A stretch of 64,000 nucleotides of DNA from Cellvibrio sp. UBA7661 (lineage in GTDB: Bacteria; Pseudomonadota; Gammaproteobacteria; Pseudomonadales; Cellvibrionaceae). The DNA lies in assembly GCA_002483365.1 (NCBI GenBank), contig DLHT01000017.1, positions 97,270-161,269 of the forward strand, in the 5' to 3' direction. This document shows positions 27,009 to 39,755 of this stretch, piece after piece. The translations under genes were made by a program, and so were the position numbers. Position 1 is the stretch's first letter. Every line of letters starts with the position of its first letter. A model generated the notes under the pieces. It was not told where the DNA came from and did not search any database. It saw only the letters and a program-made list of their open reading frames with translations.

Positions 27009-28373
27009 TTAGTTTTCGTATTGGCTACGGCTCACTAAAGAATCGTCGAGCAACCACTTGTCGATTTCCTGCACATCAGCGGGTGTCAACATGCCAGCGA
27101 CTTCACGCAATTTGATAGTGTCAATCACGTAGTCATAAAGCGCGTTGGAATAATCGCGGCGCGCTTGATAAAGGTTGCGCTGTGCGAGTAACACTTCAAC
27201 CAGGTTGCGTGTACCCACCTCATAGCCCGATTGCGTTGCTTCCAATGCGGACTGGTTGGAAATAATTGCCTGCTTGCGTGCTTGTACTGCGGCAACGTCA
27301 GTTTCAACAGACAAATGCAACGCACGGGTATTTTGGATTACGCTACGTTGCGTGCTGTTATATTGCTCCTGCGCTTGATTGTATTGTGCGTATGCTTGAC
27401 GGCTGCGCCCCGTTGTTGCGCCGCCGCTGAATATCGGCACGTCCAGGCGCAAGTTGACAGAAGTGCCATCGGTGCTCCCGTCTTGTGGAATGCCGGTGCG
27501 GACGCCATCCGAATCATAATCAGAATAACCCAGGGAGGCCCCAAGGGTTGGCAAATGGTTTGAGCGGTTAGCTTTGGCGTTTTGCAAGGATGCATCAGCC
27601 TGTAGCTTGGAGGCTTTCAGGTTGTAATTGTTTTTGAGCGAGAACTCTACCCACTCTGCGCGATTGGCGGGTGTTGGTGTGACAACCGGAAATTTGGCTG
27701 ACAAAGGGGCAACTTTGTCTTCCGGCTTGCCGGTCAATACTTCAAGGGCCTCATAATTGATACCCAGATTACCCCGCGCTTCCAGTGTTGAGGCTCTGGC
27801 GCTGTCAAACGCGGCTTGAGCTTCATGGACTTCGGTGATTGCCGTCAAGCCCACTTCGAAGCGTTGTTTGGTTTGTTCGAGTTGTTTTGCCAATGCTTTT
27901 TCTTCCGCAATGGTAGCTTCCAATGTTTCAATCGAGCGCAGCACATTGAAGTAGGCTTCTGCGGTACGAACAATCAGGCTTTGCTGGTCAGCACCGAATT
28001 GTGCTTCTGCTTGCTCGCTTAATTTGCTTCCCTGTTTGTACACATACCAGGCAGACATATCAAATAGCGGCTGATTTAAAGTGACATCCCAACCAGTGGA
28101 GTCGATGTCGGTCTTTGCTGTCGTGTTGTTAAGACGATTTACCGAATCCTCGTCGGTGTTACCGTATTGCGCTTTAGCGTTAATTTGCGGAAGCAGGCCA
28201 GAGCGACCGATGGTTTTGTTTTGCAATCCTGCTTCATATTTGGCTTTGTCTGCTTTTAGTTGGGAGTCGTTTTGCAAAGCAAGTTCATAAACGTCCAACA
28301 GGCTGTTGGCGCTGGCAGTTAACGGTGCCAGAGAAAAAAGGCTGATGAGCAAGTAAAGCTTGGTCTTTTTCAT
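27009..28373 (-). CDS. tolC: TolC-family outer-membrane channel protein
   Basis: 454 residues with a signal peptide (MKKTKLYLLISLFSLAPLTASA|N) and no lipobox. Two OEP repeats of long helices plus strands occur: LLDVYELALQNDSQLKADKAKYEAG, GLLPQINAKAQYG, then the second half with LPTLGASLGYSDYDSDG, FSGGATTGRSRQAYAQYNQAQEQYN and VGTRNLVEVLLAQRNLYQARRDYSNALYDYV. TolC trimers form the exit duct for RND/ABC efflux pumps and type I secretion. It stands alone with no pump genes adjacent; the 575-bp upstream region is shared with nhaD. Confidence 0.92.
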   Translation of the reverse strand: MKKTKLYLLISLFSLAPLTASANSLLDVYELALQNDSQLKADKAKYEAGLQNKTIGRSGLLPQINAKAQYGNTDEDSVNRLNNTTAKTDIDSTGWDVTLNQPLFDMSAWYVYKQGSKLSEQAEAQFGADQQSLIVRTAEAYFNVLRSIETLEATIAEEKALAKQLEQTKQRFEVGLTAITEVHEAQAAFDSARASTLEARGNLGINYEALEVLTGKPEDKVAPLSAKFPVVTPTPANRAEWVEFSLKNNYNLKASKLQADASLQNAKANRSNHLPTLGASLGYSDYDSDGVRTGIPQDGSTDGTSVNLRLDVPIFSGGATTGRSRQAYAQYNQAQEQYNSTQRSVIQNTRALHLSVETDVAAVQARKQAIISNQSALEATQSGYEVGTRNLVEVLLAQRNLYQARRDYSNALYDYVIDTIKLREVAGMLTPADVQEIDKWLLDDSLVSRSQYEN

Positions 28374-28948
28374 AAAAGGTTTCCAAAGTCCAGAGTTGAG
28401 AATTCCAGTTCAACATCCGGCAGATGAGCGCCTGATGTTTATGGCCGCGAGGGCCTTATTAAATAGCAGTGTGCGTGGAGTGTAGCCGCTTGCTGCGATG
28501 GGGTCGAGAAGTGCGCGGAGGTTCACTGGTTAAAAAGGGTAAAACGCACCCGGGTTTGCGTGAAGTTACAAATGTAAGCTCAGCCGCATATTTACCTTTC
28601 TAGATCCTTATATACATCCGCATCATATCTGCCCACACAGCTTTAGACGCGCGTGTCCATCTTATAGATTCATCCTGCAAAAAAATGTCAGTGACTGTAA
28701 CAGCTGCTTTTGGTCATTGTGCACTTATGGGTACTTGTCGTGTGAGTTTGGTTGGAAGTAAGTCCTGATATTGGTAGTTTTGCAAAAACTGTTGATTTTT
28801 TAGCCTATCCTGCATTTGTTTGATTGCTTCATCAAAATGCAACTTCTATCATGCGCGCCTAATTCAAGACGGGTTTATTTATCGCTGGCGCTCAGTCGCA
28901 GGTGCTCCTTCCCGCAGGATTTCTTTAACTTTATATAAAAGGTCTTAT
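28374..28948. other. Long divergent region between tolC and nhaD, with a possible structured nhaD leader
   Basis: No credible gene in 575 bp. Near nhaD there is an 11-bp bulged hairpin (28811-28841: TGCAT/ATGCA plus TTTGAT/ATCAAA, loop TGCTTC). A GC-rich folded-looking segment follows at 28855-28920 with GCGCC/GGCGC and TCCT/AGGA pairings around GGTGCTCCTTCCCGCAGG. Given the sodium/proton antiporter downstream, a cation-responsive riboswitch is possible, but I could not confirm any known consensus. Confidence 0.35.
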
Positions 28949-30208
28949 ATGTCGATGTCCCTGGAAGTTGTCCTGATCATCTTTGCAGTGCTCGCGCTGC
29001 TGGGGGTGGTCTTCGAAGAAGTTATTCATATCAACAAAGCGAAAACCACGCTGTTCTTTGGCAGCCTTTCCTGGCTTGTCATGTTTATGTTTTCCGGTGG
29101 GCATGAACAACAAGACGTGATGCTGGACAAGTTAGATCACAATCTGTTGGAGATCGCGACGCTCTGGTTGTTCTTGATGGCAACCATGACATTCGTTGCT
29201 TATCTGAATGCCAAAGGAATTGTTCAGTCCGTTGTCCAGCGTTTGTGCCCGGCGCAAATGAGTACTCGTAGTCTGATGATTTTGGTGGCTTTGTTTGCGA
29301 TGACGCTATCAATGATTTGCGATAACGTTACGGCGACCTTGGTTACGCTTGGGCTGGTGCATGCGTTTGATGTTGAGCAGAAAACCCGTATCAAGCTGGC
29401 TGTTTTGGTGGTGTTCGCTGTGAACTCCGGTGGTGTTGCGCTGATCACGGGCGATGTCACCACACTGATGATCTTCTTGTCTGGCCATGTGACTATGCCG
29501 CAACTTTTATTGTTATGGGTTCCGGCTATCGTGGGTGTAATGGTTTTGGCTGCATTGATGTTCCCTGGAGTGTCGGGACAAGTGACTACTGAAAAGAATG
29601 CTCGCACTTTCACAGGTATGGATTGGGCGATTGTAGGGACGTTTTTCAGTACTATCGCGTGCACGATGTTGTTCAATTTTTTCTTTGGTGTACCACCGGT
29701 GCTGACATTCTTGGTGGGTTTGTCGATCATGTTCTTTATAGGCCATTTCATGAATCTGGATCCGGAAGAAACCCAAATTCTTGAGTATGTCCGTCAGATC
29801 GAATACGAAACCCTGTTGTTCTTCCTCGGTATTTTGTTGTTGGTGGGCATGTTGAAAGAAATCGGTACATTGGATTTATTGACCAATTTCTACGCACAAA
29901 TTGCACCGCAATACGCGAACTATTTGATGGGACTTTTCTCTGCACTGATCGATAACGTACCCCTGACGGCTGCATTGCTGAAGTCTGAGCCGGTTTTACC
30001 AACAGCCGAATGGTTGGCTTTAACCTACAGTGTAGGTGTAGGTGGCTCGTTGTTGGCAATTGGTTCTGCAGCAGGGATTATTGCCATGAGCAAAGTGAAA
30101 GGGCTGACTTTCGGTGCCTTCTTGCGCTACACCCCTCTGGTATTGATTGCCTATACCTGCGGTTATGCGGTGGCGTTAACACTGGCAAGTTTGGTATTCC
30201 CAAACTAG
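28949..30208 (+). CDS. nhaD: Sodium/proton antiporter NhaD
   Basis: 419 residues from the ATG at 28949, which has AAAAGG upstream; the in-frame TTG extension to 28820 overlaps the leader and lacks a membrane start. About 12 transmembrane helices. The two inverted half-sites ICDNVTATLVTLGL and LIDNVPLTAALLKSE are the DNV.(T)A ion-binding motifs of NhaD/ion-transporter proteins. The segment INKAKTTLFFGSLSWL is family-typical. It exports Na+ (or Li+) for H+ at alkaline pH or high salt. A second antiporter follows after a terminator. Confidence 0.93.
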   Translation: MSMSLEVVLIIFAVLALLGVVFEEVIHINKAKTTLFFGSLSWLVMFMFSGGHEQQDVMLDKLDHNLLEIATLWLFLMATMTFVAYLNAKGIVQSVVQRLCPAQMSTRSLMILVALFAMTLSMICDNVTATLVTLGLVHAFDVEQKTRIKLAVLVVFAVNSGGVALITGDVTTLMIFLSGHVTMPQLLLLWVPAIVGVMVLAALMFPGVSGQVTTEKNARTFTGMDWAIVGTFFSTIACTMLFNFFFGVPPVLTFLVGLSIMFFIGHFMNLDPEETQILEYVRQIEYETLLFFLGILLLVGMLKEIGTLDLLTNFYAQIAPQYANYLMGLFSALIDNVPLTAALLKSEPVLPTAEWLALTYSVGVGGSLLAIGSAAGIIAMSKVKGLTFGAFLRYTPLVLIAYTCGYAVALTLASLVFPN

Positions 30209-30235
30209 CGGCTAACCAGTGTGTTCAGGCTTTAC

Positions 30236-30265
30236 AAAAACCGGGTTTTTACCCGGTTTTTGTGT
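30236..30265 (+). terminator. Rho-independent terminator after nhaD
   Basis: AAAAACCGGGT (30236-30246), loop TTTT, ACCCGGTTTTT (30251-30261), then GTGTTT. Perfect 11-bp stem immediately after nhaD; it separates the two antiporter genes. Confidence 0.9.
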
Positions 30266-30371
30266 TTATGAAGGCCGGAATTTACAGACAATTTATAATT
30301 GTCGTGTTGGTTTGCTGTCAGCATGCGCGCATTCTTTATTTACGTTTTTTAACTATTAATTTGGAGTCGCC

Positions 30372-31613
30372 ATGTCTGCATTAGAGATAGCCAAGCTCGA
30401 CCTTATGTATGTCGGGGTAATTATTTTCACGGGGTTACTGGGTGGGGTAATTGCCAAGAAAATTAAAGTACCCGATATCGTCCTCTTTCTATTAATCGGT
30501 ATCGGCCTTGGCCCAACTATCGGTGGTCTTTTGCACGTACCTGCTGATTCCACCATGAACCAGATAATCCTCACCATTGGCGCTTGTTATTTGCTGTTTG
30601 AAGGCGGGGCGACTTTGCGCTTTGCGGTACTGAAGGAAATCTGGATTACCTTACTGGTCATTGCGTCTATCGGCGTGTTGATCACCGGTGCAATCATGAC
30701 GGTTGCCGGTGTATGGATGGGCATTCCACTTGCAATTGCATTGGTCTTGGCTGCACTTACCGCATCGACGGACCCCGCGACACTGGTGCCAATCTTTAAA
30801 CAAGTACCGATTCGCGATCGGGTATCCCAGACTGTAATGAGCGAATCAGCACTTAATGACGCCATGGGTGCTATTGCGACTTTTGCAGTAGTTGCATATG
30901 TCATGGGAACTGGCGAGGGGTTTAGTTTGACCCATTCTTTGGCTGAATTGGCGTATGAAGCTTGTGCCGGGGTGGTGCTAGGGGCCGTTGTTGGGTATAG
31001 CGCAGCGTTTCTGATGGCGCACAACACCTTCGGTATTTTCCGCGAGGTTACCCCATTTGTAATCATCTTGGCGGTTATCACGGTATTCCTATTGGCTGAT
31101 GGTATGGGCGCTTCTGGTTTTATGGCAGTGTTTACCTGCGGGGTAATGATTGGCAACAAAGAGTCTTTCAGCTTGCCATTGGACCACCACGAACATGAAT
31201 ATTTAGAAGATTATGTTGGTAATACCGCGCTGTTAATGCGTATGTTTATTTTTATCCTGCTGGGTTCACAGGTCGATTTCCATTTGTTAAAAGAATACTT
31301 GGGCGTTGGTCTTGCACTGCTATTTATCTTTATCTTTATCGCCCGACCCGTCACCGTATTGTTGTGTGCAGGCCCTGATCGTCGTGCCAAGTGGACTTGG
31401 AAAGAATTGGTTTTTATGAGTTGGACGCGGGAAACCGGTGTTATCCCTGCAGCATTGGTGGGGATTCTGGCGGGTATGAAAGTACCCGGCATAGATGTTG
31501 TCGGTGCAATTACGTTCATTTTTATCTTGGGGACTATTCTGATTCAGGCACCTACAACAGCGCTATTAGCGGGTAAATTGGGCTTGTTGAAATCCCAGGA
31601 AAAATCCGAATAA
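30372..31613 (+). CDS. CPA1-family cation:proton antiporter (NhaP-like)
   Basis: 413 residues with about 12 membrane helices. CPA1 features are visible: ALTASTDPATLVPIFKQ (TDPA unwound helix), the ND motif in SESALNDAMGAIATFA, and the late SWTRETGVIPAALVGILAG with conserved Arg/Glu. It probably exchanges Na+ or K+ for H+ across the inner membrane. Two different antiporter classes placed in tandem suggest joint pH/salt homeostasis, although a terminator and 160 bp separate them, so each likely has its own promoter. GGAG precedes the ATG. Confidence 0.88.
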   Translation: MSALEIAKLDLMYVGVIIFTGLLGGVIAKKIKVPDIVLFLLIGIGLGPTIGGLLHVPADSTMNQIILTIGACYLLFEGGATLRFAVLKEIWITLLVIASIGVLITGAIMTVAGVWMGIPLAIALVLAALTASTDPATLVPIFKQVPIRDRVSQTVMSESALNDAMGAIATFAVVAYVMGTGEGFSLTHSLAELAYEACAGVVLGAVVGYSAAFLMAHNTFGIFREVTPFVIILAVITVFLLADGMGASGFMAVFTCGVMIGNKESFSLPLDHHEHEYLEDYVGNTALLMRMFIFILLGSQVDFHLLKEYLGVGLALLFIFIFIARPVTVLLCAGPDRRAKWTWKELVFMSWTRETGVIPAALVGILAGMKVPGIDVVGAITFIFILGTILIQAPTTALLAGKLGLLKSQEKSE

Positions 31614-31636
31614 GTACACGATGTATTAATCCAAAA

Positions 31637-31667
31637 CGCCCGCAGGTAAACCCGCGGGCGTTTTTTT
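31637..31667 (+). terminator. Rho-independent terminator after the CPA1 antiporter
   Basis: CGCCCGC (31637-31643), loop of 10 nt, GCGGGCG (31654-31660) followed by TTTTTTT. Placed 23 bp after the stop codon. Confidence 0.88.
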
Positions 31668-31739
31668 ATGCAGTGAATATGATCAGCCTTAATCCAAAAG
31701 GTTTCTTTACTCGATCTTGCAACTTGAATAGACTGCCCA

Positions 31740-31828
31740 CTTTCTTGTCGGGGTGCTGGTGCGATGTACTGGCTGAGATATACCCGCCGACCTGATCCGG
31801 TTAGTACCGGCGTAGGGAACGAGAGCCT
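31740..31828 (+). ncRNA. TPP riboswitch (THI element)
   Basis: Contains the canonical blocks in order: GGGGTGC, GGCTGAGA, TACCC, GACCTGATC, then GGTTAGTACCGGCGTAGGGA and a closing P1-like pairing between sequence near 31741-31748 and GAACGAGAG. These are the pyrimidine- and pyrophosphate-sensor helices of thiamin pyrophosphate riboswitches. It precedes thiD-thiC, whose expression should fall when TPP is abundant. Downstream, a small hairpin GCATG-TCTT-CATGC (31838-31851) followed by a T-rich stretch may belong to the expression platform. Confidence 0.97.
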
Positions 31829-31906
31829 CCTGTTTTAGCATGTCTTCATGCGTGGTCTTTTCTCTCCTTTCCGTGCCATTACCGATTAATGAATAACGGA
31901 AATCTA

Positions 31907-32746
31907 ATGAATTCGCCTATTCAAACTGCCGCTCATACTCCTGGCATATCGACACCTATTGCATTAACCATCGCTGGTAGTGACAGCGGCGGCGGTGCAG
32001 GTATTCAGGCCGATTTAAAAACGTTTTCGGCCTTGGGGGTGTTTGGTGCAAGTGTAATTGCCTCCCTTACAGCCCAAAATACTTTGGGAGTGCAGGGTGT
32101 ATTTCCTGTGCCTCCGGTATTTGTCCAGCAACAAATTCAATCAGTGCTCAGTGATTTATCGGTTGGTGCGATCAAAAGCGGCATGTTGGCTACGGCCGAT
32201 ATCATTGCTGCAGTAGCGGAGTCACTGAGTGCTTACTCCCACATCCCATTCGTTCTGGATCCGGTGATGGTTGCCACCAGCGGTGATCGATTATTGGCCG
32301 AAGATGCAATCCATACGTTGATTGAAAAACTGATTCCTTTGGCGAGTGTTGTCACGCCGAATTTGCATGAAGCGGCTGTATTATTAAATGAACCGGTTGC
32401 AACCAGTCTTGAACAAATGCAACTACAAGGCGAAAAAATTATCGCCTTGGGTGCGCGCGCAGTATTGATGAAAGGTGGACATACTAACAGTGAACAGGCG
32501 ACCGATTTATTGGTGACGGCTGCGGGTGTGAGTGCATTTTCAATGCCGCGCTTAAATACAAAAAATACCCACGGCACAGGTTGTACCCTGGCATCTGCAA
32601 TTGCGGCAGGATTAGCAAAAAAATTATCGCTTCATGATGCGGTAAATGAAGCAAAACACTATCTACACAATGCATTACTGCATTCAGAAAAATTACACAT
32701 AGGGCAGGGTTCTGGTCCTGTACATCATTTTTATTCTTTTTATTAG
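31907..32746 (+). CDS. thiD: Hydroxymethylpyrimidine/phosphomethylpyrimidine kinase
   Basis: 279 residues from the ATG at 31907 (GGA 6 bp upstream); an ATG at 31889, 18 bp earlier, is possible. Ribokinase-like fold with ALTIAGSDSGGGAGIQADLKTFSALGV, FVLDPVMVATSGDRLL, VTPNLHEAAVL, VLMKGGH and the anion-hole/catalytic NTHGTGCTLASAIAAGLA. It phosphorylates HMP and HMP-P to HMP-PP for thiamin synthesis. It is the first gene after the TPP riboswitch, and thiC follows by 15 bp. It is not fused to thiE, unlike some relatives. Confidence 0.95.
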   Translation: MNSPIQTAAHTPGISTPIALTIAGSDSGGGAGIQADLKTFSALGVFGASVIASLTAQNTLGVQGVFPVPPVFVQQQIQSVLSDLSVGAIKSGMLATADIIAAVAESLSAYSHIPFVLDPVMVATSGDRLLAEDAIHTLIEKLIPLASVVTPNLHEAAVLLNEPVATSLEQMQLQGEKIIALGARAVLMKGGHTNSEQATDLLVTAAGVSAFSMPRLNTKNTHGTGCTLASAIAAGLAKKLSLHDAVNEAKHYLHNALLHSEKLHIGQGSGPVHHFYSFY

Positions 32747-34672
<1,926 letters not shown>

Positions 34673-34685
34673 TTTTTCTTCCCAG

Positions 34686-34706
34686 CCTCCCTTTGAAAAA
34701 GGGAGG
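34686..34706 (+). other. Intergenic hairpin between thiC and nudF
   Basis: CCTCCCTTT, loop GAA, AAAGGGAGG: a perfect 9-bp stem 14 bp after thiC and 18 bp before the nudF ATG. It has no T-tract, so it is more likely an mRNA processing or stability element, or part of a repeat family, than a terminator. Confidence 0.5.
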
Positions 34707-34724
34707 CGTTTAACAGGATTTATC

Positions 34725-35348
34725 ATGATCGAAAAGCCTCAATTCACACGTGCGGATGTTGAAATTATTCGCCGGGAAGAAATGTACAAACGTTTTTTTC
34801 GTGTTGAAAAAGTATTTCTCAAACACAAATTATTTGATGGTGGTTGGGGGCAGGAAATTGGGCGCGAACTGTTTGTACGCGGTGAGGCTGTAGCAGTTGT
34901 GCTTTACGATCCTGTACGCGATTTGATTGGTATGGTGGAACAATTTCGTGTTGGCGCTTTGGACGAGCCTAATGGCCCATGGTGTTATGAAGTGGTGGCC
35001 GGCATGCTTGAGCCAGGTGAGTCGCCGGAAGAGGTTGCACGGCGCGAGCTTATGGAAGAGGCGAATGTTGAACCTTATGCGCTGGAATATATCTGCAATT
35101 ACTTATCAAGCCCCGGCGGATGCAATGAAAAATTACATTTATATTGTGGCTTGTGCGATCTACAACAAGCAGGCGGTGTGTATGGATTACCGGAAGAAGG
35201 AGAAGATATTCGTGTGCACGTATTTCCTGCGGAAGATGTTTTTACCGTGTTGTTAGATGGAGCATTTAATAACGCTGCTGCATTAATTTGTCTGCAGTGG
35301 TTGCAATTAAATCGGACCCGATTACAAAATCAAGCTGTGCACGAATAA
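34725..35348 (+). CDS. nudF: ADP-ribose pyrophosphatase (Nudix hydrolase)
   Basis: 207 residues from the ATG at 34725 (AGGA 8 bp upstream); a longer frame into thiC is rejected. Nudix box GMLEPGESPEEVARRELMEEANVE matches G-x5-E-x7-REU-x-EE-x-G-U except that the last Gly is Asn. The upstream VEQFRVGALDEPNGPWCYEVVAGM and downstream SSPGGCNEKLHLYCG are typical of NudF. It hydrolyses ADP-ribose to AMP and ribose 5-phosphate. It begins the nudF-DUF1249-cpdA-yqiA-parE block known from enterics and pseudomonads. Confidence 0.93.
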   Translation: MIEKPQFTRADVEIIRREEMYKRFFRVEKVFLKHKLFDGGWGQEIGRELFVRGEAVAVVLYDPVRDLIGMVEQFRVGALDEPNGPWCYEVVAGMLEPGESPEEVARRELMEEANVEPYALEYICNYLSSPGGCNEKLHLYCGLCDLQQAGGVYGLPEEGEDIRVHVFPAEDVFTVLLDGAFNNAAALICLQWLQLNRTRLQNQAVHE

Positions 35349-35511
35349 ATTTTTCCAACCATTGACTTAGCTACAACTCTGGCTAACACTTCCATTACCA
35401 GTATGGTTTTACATTAACGCGCAGGCTTGTGTTTCTTTTCTCTATTTATCCGTTATGGCACGGTTTTTTAGGGAATTTTTATAATCCTTTTTGGGAAAAC
35501 CCAAGGCTTTT

Positions 35512-36027
35512 ATGTTCACATTGCGTACCGCCAAAGCTCAACCCGAATACGTTACCTACAAAGAGCGTTATAAGGTGGATTTGCCGTTGCAGATGGCCGA
35601 ATGTGAGGCCAACTATTTGCGCTTGACCAAATTATTGGCATTGAATCATTCTGCTGAATTGCATAATCCGTCGCTGCATGAATTCCGCTTCATGGTGGCG
35701 CGTGGTGAACAACATTGGCTGCATGTGTTGCGTATTATCGAACGTTCGCCTTACACAACTACTTTGGAACTTAGTCGTGAAGCGGTAGGGTTCAGCTCAG
35801 ATTGGTTGGCAATGCCGCGCTTGACCTTGCGGATGTACCATGATGCAAAACTTGCTGAGGTGTTGGCGTGGGAGGGACACAAGCGTTTGCGTCCGCGCTA
35901 TGAATACCCCAATCAAGCGATGTATCACAGCGATGAAAAATATCAACTTAACCGTTTCCTTGGTGAGTGGTTAAAAGTGTGCCTTGAACATGGGCACAGT
36001 ATGGATTCCCACATTTGTTTTGAATAA
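35512..36027 (+). CDS. yqiB: DUF1249 (YqiB-like) protein
   Basis: 171 residues from the ATG at 35512 (AAGG upstream); the TTG at 35491 is less likely. It shows the family pattern LQMAECEANYLRLTKLL, LSREAVGFSSDWLAMPRLTLRMYHDAKLAEVLAWEGHKRL and YEYPNQAMYHSDEKYQLNRFLGEWL. Function unknown; E. coli YqiB holds the same place between nudF and cpdA. Likely cytoplasmic, with no signal or membrane segment. Confidence 0.88.
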   Translation: MFTLRTAKAQPEYVTYKERYKVDLPLQMAECEANYLRLTKLLALNHSAELHNPSLHEFRFMVARGEQHWLHVLRIIERSPYTTTLELSREAVGFSSDWLAMPRLTLRMYHDAKLAEVLAWEGHKRLRPRYEYPNQAMYHSDEKYQLNRFLGEWLKVCLEHGHSMDSHICFE

Positions 36028-36233
36028 AACCCTTCCGGGTTAATTCCCGATTTCTTCACAAAATTTGCAACTATTGCGCATTTTTCCACAGTCACAGGGT
36101 GGCATAAAGCATCATTAGCGTATATCGTTGCGATTGAAACTTATCCATTTTGACATCCAAGTCAACGCCGTAAGAGTGAAGTCACTCTACAAATCAACCA
36201 CAGAACCCGACTATCGAGGGACGAGAGCCGACA

Positions 36234-37016
36234 GTGCGTCTGATTCAGATAACCGATTGCCATTTGGGTTCGCAACATAGCGAAACCCTTCTGGGGTTAA
36301 ATACCGACCAGAGCCTAGAGGATGTGCTTCAGCTTATCCAAAAGGTAGAGTCTGGCTTTGATCATTTAGTATGCACCGGTGATGTGGCCAGCGAAGGCCA
36401 CGTCGATTGCTATCGCCGTTTCGCCCAAACTATCCGCCGCTTTTTTCCTCAGCCGCTAAGCTGGCTTGCAGGCAATCACGATTCAGCAGATATCATGTCT
36501 TCCAATCAGGATACATTGGGAATTCAGGGGCGCTTGGTCGATTTGGGGCATTGGTTGTTAGTGTTGCTGGATTCGAGTGTACCGGGACAAGTTTATGGCC
36601 AGCTTGGCGCAAGCGAATTGGATTTTTTGGAACATGTCCTGCAAAACCAAGCGGACAAACACGTTATTGTTGCGTTGCATCACCAACCAGTACCGGTCGG
36701 TAGTGTCTGGATTGACCAATACGTTGTTCGCAATGCCGATGCATTATTCAATTTGGTTGAAACTTGCCCGCAAGTCAAAATGGTGATTTGGGGACACGTC
36801 CATCAGGAATTCAGTGCGCGACGCAACCATCTTGCACTTTATGCAACTCCATCCACCTGTGTTCAATTCAAACCTTTATGTGATGATTTCACTGTGGATA
36901 CCCAAATGCCGGGTTATCGTTGGTTTGAGTTAAACGATGACGGCACTTATGCGACAGGTGTAGTGCGCGTTACCGATAAACAATACGTTATTGATTATAA
37001 ATCTGCAGGCTATTGA
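36234..37016 (+). CDS. cpdA: 3',5'-cyclic AMP phosphodiesterase CpdA
   Basis: 260 residues. Start is GTG at 36234, the only start codon between the upstream in-frame stop (36177) and the first metallophosphatase motif. Calcineurin-like motifs in order are QITDCHLG, CTGDVASEG, WLAGNHDS, VALHHQPVPVGS and IWGHVHQEF, the metal-binding set of class III cAMP phosphodiesterases. It lowers cAMP by hydrolysis to AMP. The weak start (GTG, distant GAGGG) suggests low expression. yqiA follows after 6 bp. Confidence 0.93.
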   Translation: MRLIQITDCHLGSQHSETLLGLNTDQSLEDVLQLIQKVESGFDHLVCTGDVASEGHVDCYRRFAQTIRRFFPQPLSWLAGNHDSADIMSSNQDTLGIQGRLVDLGHWLLVLLDSSVPGQVYGQLGASELDFLEHVLQNQADKHVIVALHHQPVPVGSVWIDQYVVRNADALFNLVETCPQVKMVIWGHVHQEFSARRNHLALYATPSTCVQFKPLCDDFTVDTQMPGYRWFELNDDGTYATGVVRVTDKQYVIDYKSAGY

Positions 37017-37022
37017 TCGCTC

Positions 37023-37604
37023 ATGGCTGCACTGCTGTATATCCACGGGTTTCTTAGCTCTCCTCTTTCTTTTAAAGCACAGCAAACAGCGCGTTGGCTG
37101 TCATCCGTTCATCCTGACATTGCGTTTTATTGCCCCCAATTACCCCCTTATCCGGCACAAACCCAATATCAACTAGAGCAACTGGTGGAAAGCCTTTTGC
37201 CGCAACCTGTTTATGTAATGGGCAGCTCATTGGGGGGATTTTGGGCAACCTGGTTAGCAGAAAAATATAACTTGAAAGCCGTGCTGATTAACCCAGCCGT
37301 GCGGCCGCAGGATTTTATGCCCGCCTATTTAGAGGTTGACCTGAAAAGTTATCACACGGATGATAGCTACCGTTTACATGCTGGGCATATCACTGAAATT
37401 ATTGCAGCCGATATACCCGTAACGCGCCCAGCCAATTATTGGTTGTTATTGCAGACCGGCGATGAAACTCTGGATTATCGTCAGGCAGTGCAAAAATATG
37501 CCGGCTGCAAGCAAACAATAGAAGAGGGTGGTGATCATGCGTTCCAGGGGTTTGAACGCTATCTTGACGATTGCATTGTCTTTTTTCAGAAAACAGATTT
37601 TTAA
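37023..37604 (+). CDS. yqiA: YqiA-type esterase (UPF0227)
   Basis: 193 residues, alpha/beta hydrolase. It begins AALLYIHGFLSSPLSFKA and has the nucleophile elbow GSSLGGFWATWLAEKY, an acidic residue in LLLQTGDETLDYRQA and the catalytic His in GGDHAFQGFERY. E. coli YqiA hydrolyses acyl-CoA and short esters. Conserved place between cpdA and parE; probably cotranscribed with cpdA. Confidence 0.93.
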   Translation: MAALLYIHGFLSSPLSFKAQQTARWLSSVHPDIAFYCPQLPPYPAQTQYQLEQLVESLLPQPVYVMGSSLGGFWATWLAEKYNLKAVLINPAVRPQDFMPAYLEVDLKSYHTDDSYRLHAGHITEIIAADIPVTRPANYWLLLQTGDETLDYRQAVQKYAGCKQTIEEGGDHAFQGFERYLDDCIVFFQKTDF

Positions 37605-37667
37605 TTCACCGCTTTTGAATTCACAGTTCTTATTATTTACAGACATCCATTCACAGACATCAATTAA

Positions 37668-39560
<1,893 letters not shown>

Positions 39561-39595
39561 TTTTTTGACGGTTCGTATTTCAGTTACACCCTCCT

Positions 39596-39627
39596 AAAAG
39601 GCAAACCCACTGAGGTTTGCCTTTTTC
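39596..39627 (+). terminator. Rho-independent terminator after parE
   Basis: AAAAGGCAAACC (39596-39607), loop CACTGA, GGTTTGCCTTTTT (39614-39626). Strong perfect stem with T-tract, 35 bp past the parE stop. Confidence 0.9.
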
Positions 39628-39755
39628 GTTATTGGTGGGCGTATTCTTTTAATGCGACTGTGATCTGTTACCGATCCTTGTTAACAAATTCGCTCCTTGG
39701 CAAAACTTGGCTACACTTTCTTCATAATTCCATAACATCTGCTCAGGAAGTCGCC

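Noticed and set aside
29224..29751. Minus-strand ORFs opposite nhaD and the CPA1 antiporter (also 30587-31159)
   Set aside because: Thr/Ile/Asn-rich shadows produced by membrane-protein codon patterns on the opposite strand.
36028..36041. AACCC-TTCC-GGGTT hairpin after the DUF1249 gene
   Set aside because: Only 5 bp of stem and no T-tract; too weak to call a terminator.
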